From Amylostereum areolatum (lineage: Eukaryota; Basidiomycota; Agaricomycetes; Russulales; Stereaceae), in assembly GCA_012932865.1 (NCBI GenBank), contig SAXG01000027.1:186001-250000 (forward strand): DNA of 64,000 bases, given 5' to 3'. Made by a program: the position numbers and the translations under genes. Position 1 is the first letter of the stretch; every line of letters starts with the position of its first letter. Below the pieces are notes generated by a model that was not told where the DNA came from, did no database searches, and saw only the letters and a program-made list of their open reading frames with translations. This document shows, one piece after another, positions 11,546 to 23,245 of this stretch.

Positions 11546-13862
11546 TCACGGATTCGCAAAACACCAGATCCGCACGTCCCCGTCGTCCCCGCCAGACACG
11601 ATCGTGTCCTCCCCGAGCGCAAGGCACGTCACCGCGCCCGTATGCCCCACCAGCGTCGCGACGCACTGCCCGTCCTCCCGACTCCAGACCTAAGCCCGCC
11701 GCCATCAGCGCCCAACCCTCGAAGGAAGAAAAGAAAGGAAAATGAAGAAAAAAGAAACACACACCTTGATCGTCCGATCGTGGCTCGCGCTCACCAGCCG
11801 CATCTTGTCGCACGCGACCGCCCACACCCCCTCGATATGCCCGAACAGCGTCCGCACCACCTTCCCCGACTCGATATCCCACATCTTCACCGTGTTGTCC
11901 AAACTCCCCGACAGCAACATCGGCTGGCCGCTCGCCCGGCCCCCCTCCTCCTCCGTGCCCGTTCCCGTGCCCGTCGTCGTGCTCATGGCAGGGAACTCAG
12001 AGCCCTCCCGCATCGACTCCTGAATCGCCTGGTATCCCGGATGGTTCGACGGAAGCTCGGGCGAGCTGGCTGGCGCGCCGCCGTGGTGCGCCGCGTCGAC
12101 GTACATGAGCTTCACGCTCTGCACCTGGCCTATATGCCCCAGATACTGCCTCACGCACGTCCGCAGCGTCAGATCCCACAACCGGATCGTCCCGTCGTCC
12201 GACGCCGAAAACAACATCTTCCCCGGATCGACGGAGGACGACGAGGACGACGAGGACGAGGATGGGGACGAGGACGGGGACGGAGGCGACGCCGCGGTGT
12301 CCCACAGCTGCACGGCGTTGACCCAGTCGCGGTGCCCGCGCAGCGTGAAGCACTCGCCGTTGCGGAAGTTCCACACCTTGACGGTCTGATCGACCGAGCC
12401 GCTCGCGAGCACGTTCCGATCGAAGTGGAGGCAGATCACGCCGTCGGTGTGCCCCTCGAGCGTGCGTATGCACTTGCCCGTGCGCCAATTCCACACCTTG
12501 AGCGTGTGGTCCATGCTGCCGGTCACGAGCTTGACCTCGTCGAACTGGAGCGCGCGCACGGCGCGCGTGTGCCCCTTCATCGCGATGATCTCCTCCCCGC
12601 TCTCGATGTTCCACACGCGCGCGGTGCGGTCGTACGAGCCCGTGATGAGGATCGGGAACGCGGGGTGGGTCATCGTTTCGCTGAACTGGAGACACATCAC
12701 GCCGTCGGTGTGGCCCTTGAGGATGCGCACCGAGCATCGGCCGCGTCGCCAGTTCCGTTCGACCTTGAGCCGCTCGGAGTAAACGTCCTTCCACGGTCGG
12801 GTGACGCACGCAGATGAAGGGACGGGCGCGGATAGGGAGATAGGGCGTTGGAGAAGAGCGGGGTCCGTGAGGGATTCTGATCGCGATACGAGGGCGGGAC
12901 GGGAAAGGTCGGAGGGCAGGGGGGTGACCGTGGGTGTTTGACGGGGAGATACGAGGAGCGGGGAGAGGTCTGCGACGCGGGCTTCCGACCTCTGGCGCTT
13001 GGGGGCCGGCGGGGAGGGGTCGTCCTCCAGTTTACGCTTGCTGGATGACGCGACCAAGGACGCCGCAGGGCCCGGGGACGGGGAGGCGGACGGGAGGACG
13101 GCCGTGCGCCTGCGTTCGAGGACGGGGAGACCCCATCCGCATTTTTGACACTTGGTCCCGATATGCTGTTCGCAGATCCCGCGCCACAGGATGTCGTCGT
13201 CCGCGAGCCCCCGCCACCTCCGACTGACCTGGGCGGCGCGACAGAGGGAGGTGGCGTCGAGGTGGGCGAGGATCTTGAGGGAGACCTCGCGGGGGAAGGC
13301 GGCGAAAGGGTCGATCCGGATCAACTGATTCAATTGGTCGGTGAGGAGGGACAGTTGGGAGAAGCAGCACATGGTGAGAATGCCGCGGAGGATGAGTTCG
13401 CGGCGGGGATGGGGCGAGGAGGAGAAGTTGGACCAGATGGCGTTCACCACCTCGCGTTCTTCCACCGGCAGGGCGTCCAGGGCCTATGCGATACCGGTCA
13501 GCATGCAGAACGAACGGGTGCGACAGCGGAGAAAAACGGACTTGTTGCAGCTTCAGGTTGGTTCCCTCGTCCGCCATCCTCTGATGGCGAACGCAAAGCT
13601 TTCGGGCAGGAGGCTGGGCGGGGGCCTCCACGACGGCTTCCGTGCGCTCGTGCTCGTGCTCGTGAGGCTCGTGCTCCTCGACCACGGATTCTGATTTGAC
13701 CTCCCACTTGGCGGGGACATCCTCCGCGGCGAGGGTGGGGACGTCGAAGGTGGTGCTGGTGGGTGGGGGAGAGGGGGACCTGAAGGAGGAAGTGGGATCG
13801 GCGAGCCTGGCGGGGGGTAAGGTGTCGCAAAACTCCTGCTGAGAAGCGAAGCGAGCGGCCAT
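11546..13862 (-). CDS. F-box/WD40 protein, Met30/SCON-2/SconB-like
   Basis: Three exons (13862-13542, 13483-11765, 11689-11546) encode 727 residues without a frame break. The order is a disordered acidic N-terminus, an F-box (FPREVSLKILAHLDATSLCR, then VSRRWRGLADDDILWRGIC), a Pro/Ser-rich linker, and seven WD40 repeats, each ending in a W-D-type dipeptide (for example GSYDRTARVWNI, GSVDQTVKVWNF, GSLDNTVKMWDI). The last repeat is encoded by exon 3 (CFANP stop). In yeast and Neurospora these SCF receptors target sulfur-pathway activators for ubiquitin-dependent control. The fit to Met30 is better than to Cdc4 from the F-box and repeat sequences (ILKGHTDGVMCLQF), but sulfur regulation is inferred from the family. 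A poly-Ser run sits between repeats 4 and 5. Confidence 0.88.
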
Positions 13863-14500
13863 GGGGATGAGGAGGGAGGGCTAGTGGGGCAGCAGGGGAT
13901 ACGAGGGGAGCATTTAAGAAAGGGGAGGACGTGCGCGGCGAACGCGCGAGATGTGGGCAAGATGGGCTCAGCGGACACATCAATCCAAAACTTTCAAAAG
14001 AAAGGCGTTCCGCGCACGCGATTTTACGCAACTCGCACGTGGTTCACCTCCATCTTTACATAATCCTCACGTAATCATGACCGTCTCGACGACTCAACAA
14101 CGCGACATGTCCCCCTTGTGACTTGTGTCCACCCCCTCGGACGTAAACGCCATCGGATTCGGTCCCTCGTGCTCTCATCCCCGCACCCCCGCACTCGCGT
14201 TCGCAGACGTTTCATTCTGATTTGCTACGCGAAGAAAGCTACAGTCGTCTTGCCTACACACACATCCCCACAGGGAACCGCCCTCTGGCAGGAGACGCCA
14301 GCCTCGCCATCGTCGTCATGTATACGTGCGCCGTCCAAGTGCGGCGCGCGTTCGCGATCAAGACAGAAAGTAAGGGCAACAATACTGACACAACAGGATA
14401 AACACAATGCAATGCACAAACACACCAAGGTCTGGTCCAGTCCGCCGCAACAACACAGAGGACACCGCGAGCGGACGACGGCGACGAAGTCGACGCACGG

Positions 14501-16195
14501 TCACTCCAGCGTGAGCCGCATCTGCTCCAGCGGTATCGGGTCGAAGTTGTCAATGTCGATGCCCCGTGAGCGCAGCTCCGCCTCGCAGTGTGGCGGGACC
14601 AGCTTGTGGATCAGGTCCGGCCGCACGGACAGCTCTATACAATCCACGTTCCCGTCAGCGTTCCGTTCCCACCGCAAATGCACAGACGTGACACGCACCC
14701 TCCCTTGTAAAGTCGAACAGCGGAGGGAAATCCTTTCCGTTCGGCATTGTCGAGTTCTCCGCCCGCAACTCGTCGAAGAAGGGGTGCACCATGGCTTCGA
14801 CCGCGGTCAGCCGCATCTCGGGCGTGTACTCGAGCAGCTTCGCCACCAAGTCGATCGCCTCAGCCGCTGTGCGGGGGCGGAACACCTGTCACCTCCCCTT
14901 CAGCACCGCCCAACACGCGCTCAATGGGTTGGAAACCGGACACGCACCTTGGAGAACGGGTGAGGCTTGATCTGCGGGAACTTGTGTTCCATGTAGTTCG
15001 GGTTCATCGTCTTGATCTGGTCCCGCGAAGGCGTTCCCAGCACCTTGATGATCTCCACGAGCTGGTCGATGCCGCTCTCGCCAGGGAACAAGGGCTGCCC
15101 AAGCATGAGCTCCGCCATCACGCAACCGGTGGACCAGATATCTGATAGGCGTGTGAGCGCCTCGGAAGAGAGGAGGATTGGAATGGAACGCACCGATATT
15201 TGTGGTGTAGTTGGTCGCGCCGAAGATCAATTCGGGAGCGCGGTAGTAGCGGGAGCAGATGTAGCTAACGTTGGGCTCGCCCGGGACGAGGATCTTGGCG
15301 GAGCCGAAATCGCAGAGCTTGAGGACGCCGGTGGCCGGGTTCAGGAGGAGGTTCTGGGGCTTGATGTCGCGATGACAGATGCCGACGGAATGGATGTAGG
15401 CGAGGGAGCGAAGAAGTTGATACATGTACAGTTTGATTTGAAGGGTGGGCATCGGTTGCTTGAGTTTGGAGTAGTGGCGGCTGGCACGGTAAACGGTTTC
15501 GGGGACGAATTCGAGTACAAGATTGAGATACAGTTCGTCTTTCTGGAGGTCGAGGGCGAAAGCGATGGAGGGGAAAGGGTGAGGTCGGCGGAAACTCGGG
15601 ACGAGGGCGAGGAGCTCACCTTTTCACCCGAGATGTAAAAGAAAGCCTTTAAGTCTACAACGTTGGGGTGCTTCACGAGCCTCATGATTTGGAGCTCACG
15701 GTTCTGGGTGGGAGAAAACGCGAAAAGCGGTGAGGTGGGAGGGAGGAGGGAGGGAGGGGAGAGGGAGGACGCACCTTGAACCGCTTGTCCTGCAAGACCT
15801 TCTTGATCGCGATATCTTCGCCTGCTTCTGGCTCCGAGACGAGCTTTGCCTGGAAGACGACGCCGAAGGAGCCGTTTCCGATCACTTTGACGTTGGTGTA
15901 AGAAATTTCACGGGAGACGCCGGTGGTACCATCTGCGGCGTCGACTTTGGTGACTTTGCGGGGGTCGTCGACTGTGGAGAGAGAGATCGGAAGAGGGTGT
16001 GGGGGAGGAGAGAGGATCGGTGAGAGGAGTAGGGCGGGCGGAGGGTAGGGTAGACGGTGTGGAGAAATATTGATGAGAAGAGAAAAAGGGCGATGGGAGA
16101 GAGAAGCAGGGTGAGCGGGGGGCCAGAGGGGGGACGTGAAGAAAAGAAAACGCACAGCCGGCCTTGTTCCCGTTGACGGGAGCATGAGTGGACAT
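14501..16195 (-). CDS. GSK3: Glycogen synthase kinase 3 (GSK-3) homologue
   Basis: Seven exons (16195-16156, 15971-15775, 15703-15620, 15542-15194, 15141-14948, 14885-14699, 14634-14501) give 394 residues in a clean frame. Visible motifs: glycine loop [14 protein letters not shown], catalytic Lys in [30 protein letters not shown], and the activation-loop signature [20 protein letters not shown] containing the conserved Tyr, then [20 protein letters not shown] cytosolic/nuclear Ser/Thr kinase prefering primed substrates, acting in glycogen, stress and morphogenesis signalling. The N-terminus begins [13 protein letters not shown]. The unusually pyrimidine/purine-skewed DNA upstream of exon 1 is probably promoter and 5' UTR. 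Confidence 0.96.
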
Positions 16196-17594
16196 TGCGA
16201 AGGAGGAGAAGTGGGAGGTGGAGAAGGGTGAGCGGTGTTTGAAGGCGGGTTCGGATCAAGAAGGGGACGGCTTGGGGGTGAGAGAGCGGGACGAGGGGAG
16301 AGTTGGACGGGGATGCGGAAGAGCGAGGGGAGGATGTGAGAGAGGGAGGAACAGGACGGAGGGGAAGGGGAGGAGAAGGGAAGGAGGAGAAGGAGGAGGC
16401 GAAGGTGCAAAGCTTAGACCAAGGCTCGCCGCGGGCACCTGACTCTCCCTCAAACCCAAACAACCCCAAATATCAATATCCCCAGTCCCCTCGACGCGTT
16501 CCTCCTCGTTCATTCGGATATCCACCATCCTCCTCGCCCTCGCCCTCTCCTCTCGCCCCACCGAGCGCACCGACGGAAAGACACCGGGGAGGGGGGACGG
16601 ACTCGGAATCCTTAATTTTACCCTGTCGATCCCTCGGACCGCTTCTTCAAGACACTTGCGACTTTCCCTCCTTATCCTCTTATTCTCTCTCCACGTCCTC
16701 GACTCCAATAGTCCCCGACATCTCGCCCGTCTCCCGCCCAGACCTCGCCCAGACTGGGGCCCGTCTAATCCCGACCGTTCCCAAGCTTTCTGCGCGCCCC
16801 GCCCGCTATCCATCCTTCCCAATCCCCCGCGCTCTGGCTTGCCCCCGTGACCCCGTTCTCGACAGCCCTCCCCCACGTCCCATCACCATCTATCCTCTTC
16901 TGGTCTCGTGTCTTAGGCATCCTCGGCCCTGCTCCTCGGCCAAGCCTGCCTCCCCATCCAATTTCCCCGCTACTTCCCGTCTCCATCTATGCCTTCCCAT
17001 TCAGTCCGGCGAGGTCACGTTGCCCTCCTATTAGCGTTTGTCCGTCGTATCAGACCCTTCTTCCGTCCCCATTCTCCTTGTCCTCCATCACTCCTGTTTT
17101 CCTGCATCCCCGATGACCCCACACGCTCTGACCACCAATTGCATTCTTGATTTCAACCTTCCTAAACCGGTGTCATTCCCTGTCGCCCGGCCCCGTCACG
17201 TCAAACCCGTGTGTAAAAAAAACACGCCCTGGGCGCCTTTCGCCAAGTCGGCTTCTGAATGCGGAAAGCCTCGCGCTCGATCGACCACCGTCCATTGTCG
17301 CAAACACGCCCCCCACACCTCCCAACACTGCGAAAGCATCGCATCGGACGCCACTCTTCCCCGCCGCCGACGCCTCCGCGCCCTCGAGGCTAAGACTGGT
17401 CCTGGCTTATCGCCGCGGGTGCGAGTCTCTCGACCGCGCGTGGATCACGAGGTGGACGTCCCCCGCGCTCGTGACCCGATGGGCGCGTTCGCTATCTGCC
17501 TCCGCCCTCCCAGCTCGTTCCCGTTCTCCCACCCTCCCCGATCTCCGGTCCTCTCCCAGCATATATGCGCTCATTACGCCTTCTCCACCTCGTA
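16196..17594. other. Intergenic, strongly pyrimidine-skewed region
   Basis: From about 16450 to 17580 the + strand is dominated by C and T (CCTCC, TCCCC runs). Long open frames on + exist only because of this composition and have Pro/Ser-only translations. It likely holds the GSK-3 promoter and the 3' flank of the NCS1 gene. Confidence 0.5.
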
Positions 17595-19841
17595 CTATAC
17601 ACGCATCTCCGCCACCTGCTCGAACACCTCCTTCTGTAGCCCCTCAGCCCCTACGTCCTCAACGCCGTTTACTTCGTCCTTCTCACCTCCTTCCTCCCCC
17701 TCATCCAGAATAGCCCTCTCCAGCACCGTCTCCCTCGCGGGAAACAGCGCCGACAGAGTCCAATACACGCCCCCCGCGACGAAGAACTATGAACGATCAG
17801 CGTCCCTTCCTCGTGCTCGAAAAAAAAGACTCCGAAGCGAGGACGCACCCCGAAGAGGTACGCAACGTCAAAAACGAACACCGCGTTCCCGACAGGAACA
17901 GAAGGGCGGATGCTGTGGACGAGGCCTGGCATATTCGGCGGTATCGAAACCACCAGAGCCACAGCCGCGCGCCAATTCTACGTCGTTCTAATGATCGCAT
18001 TCGATAAACCCGCATAAACCCGAAGAACCTACCACGCCCCCGGTGTAGTGGTATCGACCGTGCGGACGGTACATGGACGGAACGTCCACCTTGGTGCGGT
18101 GCACGAGCCAATACTAGCCACACGACCGTGAGCCTTCGCGTCGATCCGCCACAGGGAGCAACCAACGCTCAAGAACACAAGGGGAACACGCACGTCGGTG
18201 ACCATGATCGCCGCGATGGGTCCCAAAAAGACCGAGTACCCGCTCATGAACGCGAGGAACCCGCTCGCCCTGTCCCCATTCCCTCAAGTCAGCTCCGCGC
18301 GCTCCCGATCCCGATCCCCCTCTCCCCCCACTCACTCACTCACTCACTCACGTCGCGAGGATCTCCCACGGACACAGCGCCCAACCGCCCAAAAACGCGC
18401 ACAGCACCTGTCCGCGCCGGATGTTCACGTACCGCGGGAAGAGCGCGGCCATGTCGATCCCCGCCGCGAGCGAGTTGGCGGACACGTTCGTGCCGAGGAC
18501 GCTGAGCGCGAACGCGGCGGACGCGAAGAACGCCGCGGGGACGGTCGTCCCAGCGATCGACCAGCCGGAGCGGGTCCCAGAGCACGTCGCCGTACAGGAC
18601 CGCGCCGGCGGAGGTCACGGCGAGGCCGACGAAGCAGCAGAGCGTGAACGCGACGGGGATGACGAGCAGCTGCACGTTCTGCGCGCGTTCCGATCGGGCG
18701 TACCGCTGCGGTGGACCCGCGGTCAGGCTCTGTGCGTGTGGGGGCAGGATGGGGGACGCACGGTGAAATCGGGGATGTTGACCGTGTACGTCGAATAGAG
18801 GCCCAGCACGCTGTTCAGCGCGCCGAGCCACGCCCACGCGAGCGCCCGCCCGCCGATCGTCGCGTGCTGCGCGAGCAGTCCTTGGCTGGGGGGCACCCTG
18901 ACCATGGCCCACGCGAGCATCGCGAGCCACGCCGGGGGGACGACGACCGCCTTCACGGTGAAGAGCCATCGGATGCGGTGCGGAGACACGAGCATGAACG
19001 GGAACTGGATGAGCCAGTACAGGAGGTAGCACATCAGGTTCACGGTCGTGATGTGCGCGCTCTCGGGGAGGCGGTTCGGGACGCGGGCGATGGAGGGCCA
19101 GAGGGCTTTGAGCATCTGCAAGACGGGACGAGCACCGTCCAGGGTGAGAACACGACCCGACGGCGCGTAGGACCCCGTTCCACGGGACGAACACGTACTT
19201 GGTAGACGCACTCGGACCCGGTGTAGGTCTGGATCCCGTACCAGAACATGGACAAGACGACGCGGCTGACGACGCTAAAGTAACTCAGCCAGAAGCCGAA
19301 GGAGGAGCGGTTGAGCACGGGAAACGGGACGTGCAGCCTCGCCCCGGTGGTGCCGTTCAGCACCATGATCACCGCGACGATGGCGTGGCCCAGAGCCACG
19401 GCGGGCAGCACTTGACGCCTGTACAAATGCGAAGGACGTGGCTGAGCGATACGAACGCGAACGCGCCCGGGGGGTCCCTGGCGAACGGCGACGTACCACG
19501 ACAGCCCGAGGGCCAACATCGACGACGCGAGCTCCCACACCGCAGGATTCGCCGCGTCCGATATCCAGAACGCGATGTAGTTGAACGTGCTCCAGGTCTG
19601 CCGTTCCGGGGGCACGGGGATCCATGTCCTTGTTGCTCCACAGGCTGCTCGGGGCGAACGTCGACGGCTCGGGCTCGAGGCGCCACGCCGAAAGTCGGAA
19701 ATAATAGCGCATCCCCGTTGCTTGTTGTCGTCGATCGACTTGAAGGAGCTCAGACCGGATGAGTGCGCCGGGAGGGAAGACGAAGACGAAGAGTCGGGTT
19801 CCCGCCGATGGGGAGGGAAGCTCGTTCGATAAGGAGGGCAT
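17595..19841 (-). CDS. NCS1-family nucleobase/allantoin/thiamine permease, two frame breaks
   Basis: Plasma-membrane symporter of the nucleobase-cation-symport-1 family (Fur4/Dal4/Thi7 group). Landmarks in order: WSNKDMDPVPPERQTWSTFN, then WISDAANPAVWE, FPVLNRSSFGFW, MFWYGIQTYTGSECVYQ, IPDFTRYARS, AFALSVLGTNVSANS, GYSVFLGPIAAIMVTDYWLV and a tail ending QVAEMRV. Seven or more small introns. The conserved protein continues only if one C is dropped from CCCC at 19616-19619 (between DP and VPPE) and one C from CCCC at 18537-18540 (between RP and AAFF). Substrate cannot be decided. The start at 19841 is uncertain, since the first 40 residues do not resemble the family. It is either frame-broken in the genome or carries sequence errors. 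Confidence 0.85.
18329..18354 (-). repeat. (GTGA)n microsatellite overlapping a 5' splice site
   Basis: On the gene strand the NCS1 intron begins GTGAGTGAGTGAGTGAGTGG, so several identical donor registers are stacked. Only the first keeps the conserved frame (ILATASGFLAF). Confidence 0.7.
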
Positions 19842-20620
19842 GCCTTCGCCTTATGAGTGGCGGCGAGAGAAGGTCTGTCGTTCCCGGCGGGATAAGAGCT
19901 CGACAGATAAGAAGGAAACCCGAGGGAACGTGCGGATAGGTGCGAACTCAAACGGAGGAGGGAAGCGTCAAACCGCCGCTCATTTCTGTGTCTGGGATCC
20001 CACACGGTGGCACCTGAGCCCCCTTCGTAGAGGCCGCAGCCCCTGGACCAAGAGCTCATAGCACGACGAGTTTGTATAGAACATACCTTCGGCCTCGGCC
20101 TCGGAACGAGGTCGCACGTACGCGCGGTGAAATATATACTGCATAAAAACCTGGTGAATAACCTGCCACTGACCCTGCTGGACAGGCTGGGCGTCCGACA
20201 GCGGTGGTCGCGCGACTTGAAAGTTGAAAACCGAATGAACGTTCTTACGTCACAATCGGAGGTCCCGGCTGACGTGACGACGACTACCACCAAGTGAGTT
20301 GCTGTTACCACGAAGTACGAGCTTCTCCTCCTCCGCCACTCCGATTCCGATTCCGATACGGATGTGCACAGCGACTTGCCCCCCCCCTGCGCATAGAAAT
20401 AACATGGCCCGACTGATCCGTACACAAGGGCACGGTTCGTTGATTGGTACATGCGCATCCGCGCCCTCTCAGGCGGTCTCGTGGGTACATAAACGAAGAC
20501 CGGGGATACTTACTCCAGGACTCTCTTCGCACCATCTCGCCTCCTGACCTCTGTCCCCACGGAAGATCCTCCCCAGCCTATACGTGCAATAACGGCAGGA
20601 TCGACATACAGCTACGCTCG

Positions 20621-22907
20621 ATGTCTCTCTTTGAATGGTTCGGAGGTCGGCGCGGGCCCTCCCATCAAGGTCGAGCGAAACCCGACGATGGCCATGTCGA
20701 CGAGAAAGGTTTGGTCCCCCGCTACACAGGCAATGGCACCAAGGAGGACCCCTACATCGTCAACTGGGACCCCGAGGACCCGGAAGACCCGTACAACTGG
20801 TCCACCGCGAAGAAGTGGCTCATCACGACGCAGGTGCGCGTCCTATGCATCTCTTCTTCTCTAGAGAGTCGGTACTGATGGTTCGGTTCGACCAGCTTGC
20901 GTGGGGGACGTGGGCCGTTTCGTTCTCCAGTAGCGCGTATACGGGGGGGATATCGTTCATGAGACAGGACATACCCATGTCCGAGACCGTCGCGGTGCTG
21001 GGCATATCGCTGTATGTTCTGGGGTTCGGAACGGGGTACGTCACTCGCTACCCACGCTCAGTCCATGTCGCCCCTTTCACTCCCTGCTGACAACATCGCA
21101 CAGTCCGCTGGTGTGGGCCTCACTGAGCGAGGTACGTCGGTCACTTCCTGTGCGTCACTTTGTGCAAACGACGCTCAAAACTCTTCGTGGCAGACTTTCG
21201 GACGGGTAAGCCGAGATAATAAATATCACATTTATCGCCGACCGTGTAACGTGTAACCCTCGCAAACACAGCGAACCATCTTCTTGTGGACATTTTCGAT
21301 TTACACCCTTATGCACCTCGGCGGCGCGCTCGGACAGAACGTTCGCGACGATTCTTGTCACCCGTTTCCTCGCCGGAACGTTCGGTGCCTCTCGTACGTC
21401 TCCATTCGATCGTATGTATCCTCTTGGTATTTACTTACTTACTTTCTTTCTGCAGCTTTGACTAACGCGGGTGGCGCTATCGCGGACATGTTCTCTCCGA
21501 GAGATCGTGGGATGGCGACTGCTATCTATGCCACGGCTCCCTACATGGGACCAGGTAAGTACCGCTTACTTTAGAGAAGCTCAGGCCGCCGTGTCGCGAG
21601 CTTATCCCCTACGCCCCATGACTTGAGTGCTGACTTCCGCTGTCCTCAGTGATCGGTCCCATCGCTGGCGGTTACATCTCGGAGACTAACCTCGGATGGA
21701 GGTTCACCTTCTGGCTGATGTTCATGATCTCGGCTGTGAACTTCATCTTCGGACTGCTCGTCACCCCAGAGACGGTGATTTTGTTTCTGTGACTCTCGCG
21801 CCGTAGCTACTGACGCCGGTTGGGCTCTAGTACGCGCCGGTCCTATTGCAAGCGACGAGCTCGACAGTTGCAGGAACAATCTGGGGGAGAGAAATACTTC
21901 ACCACGATCTATGACCGAAACGCAAAACCGCGCCTTCAGCGTCCTCTTGCGGAAGAATCTGCTGCGCCCTTTCCGTATGTCCCCCTTCTCCTCGCCAAAG
22001 ACACTGAAATCATATTTTCTTGTCCCACCAGTGTTTATGTTCACGGAGCCGATCGTTATCCTCAGCTCAATCTACGTCTCCATCACATACGCGACGCTCT
22101 ACGCCGAATTTTCCGCGTACCCGATCGTCTTTCAAGAGCATCGCGGGTTCTCGGCAGGAGAAACCGGGCTTGCTTTCCTGGGCATCGGTGCCGGTATCCT
22201 TGTCGGGACAGCGTTAGCGCCGTTCCAAAACAAACTGTACTGGCGAGCGATGGACCGGAGCGAATACGGCCAAGCACCTCCCGAGGCGTAAGTACTTACT
22301 TGCGTCGAGTGCATATCATCACGACGCGAGCGCTGACGAGACGCGTTGTCCAGACGATTGTATTTTTCCATGGTCGGTGGCGTGTGTTTACCCGTCGGCC
22401 TCTTTTGGTTCGCCTGGTACGCCTCCGTATCCACGTCCGTCCACCTCGATCTCACGCGTCCTCAGGACGACATTCCCGTCCATCCACTGGATAGTCCCCA
22501 TTCTAGGAGGCGCGCCCGTGGGCGTCGCGATTGCACTCATCCTGCAGTCGCTGACGTCGTACATGATGGACGCATACACGATATACTTTGCGAGCGCGAT
22601 GGCCTCGACGATCGTGCTGCGGTCGACCTTCGCCGCGGCGTTCCCGCTGTTCAGTCCACCGATGTTCGCGGGGCTGGGGGATCAGTGGGCGTGTTCTGTG
22701 TTCGCGTTTCTCGCGCTCGCGTGCATGCCCGTGCCCGTGCTGTTCTGGGTGAGCTCCTTCCTCGATTGTGGGAATTGCGATGAATGCTGAGAGCGAGGGA
22801 CGCAGAAATACGGATCTGCCATCCGGGCAAGGTCGAAGTACGCGTGGAAAGAGCCGAGTGGGACGATGTCGGAGGCTACGACGTTACGAGAGACGGAAAA
22901 GGAGTGA
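20621..22907 (+). CDS. MFS transporter, DHA1 (drug:H+ antiporter) type, three frame breaks
   Basis: Twelve-helix major facilitator of the polyamine/multidrug DHA1 group. Exons begin 20621-20833 and 20896-21035; a 12 nt exon lies at 21194-21205 (Thr-Phe-Gly-Arg of the SExxGRR loop). Landmarks: NWDPEDPEDPYNWS, TRFLAGTFGASPLTNAGGAI, DRGMATAIYATAPYMGP, IGPIAGGYISE, GWRFTFW, VTPETYAPVLL, FAWTTFPSIHWIVPILGG and a C-terminal KYGSAIRARSKYAW. Continuity needs one skipped base at about 21344 (QNV/ATILV), 21851 (LLQ/RRAR) and 21916 (YD/ETQNRAF). It diverges from the NCS1 gene with about 780 bases between starts. Substrate unknown. Confidence 0.85.
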
Positions 22908-23245
22908 TTGCGTGGATACGGGCGGCGGAGTGCACGACATGGACATGGATACGATGTTTTTTATGTTGTATCGACCTAGATAGATCTAGTGGATGCTTAC
23001 GATCGTAGCTCGATAGAGTTTTGTGACGAGATGACGCGGGGAGCCTGACGTAAGAGGTTGAAGTGGACAAGCGCTCTGGAGATTGACGCCGCCCGGTTCA
23101 AGCCTTCACAAGGCCGTCTGTCTTTTCTCTCCCATCTCTATCCCCTTTTCGCAGGAGCCATGTTCTCCTTAAGCCCACATTCCTTTCTCAACGACAACGA
23201 CTATGCTCCCTTCAACTCCCCCGCCTTCTGCAGTCACCTTTCCAG

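Noticed and set aside
11072..12817. Very long + strand open frame (581 codons)
   Set aside because: It is antisense to the Met30-like gene; its Arg/His-rich translation has no motif, while the - strand encodes an F-box and seven WD40 repeats.
16303..17034. 243-codon + strand frame upstream of GSK-3
   Set aside because: Open only because of pyrimidine skew; Pro/Ser translation, no motif, no splice context.
18537..19619. Classical slippery-site +1 recoding (P-site tRNA re-pairing) as the general mechanism
   Set aside because: CCC C would allow re-pairing in NCS1, but most other sites (GAC T, GTT C, AAC C) would not, and no common stimulatory sequence is visible.
19040..20458. Long - strand open frame through the NCS1 5' region
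   Set aside because: Only its middle part matches NCS1; the upstream 200 codons are low-complexity read-through of the promoter and the downstream end is intron sequence.
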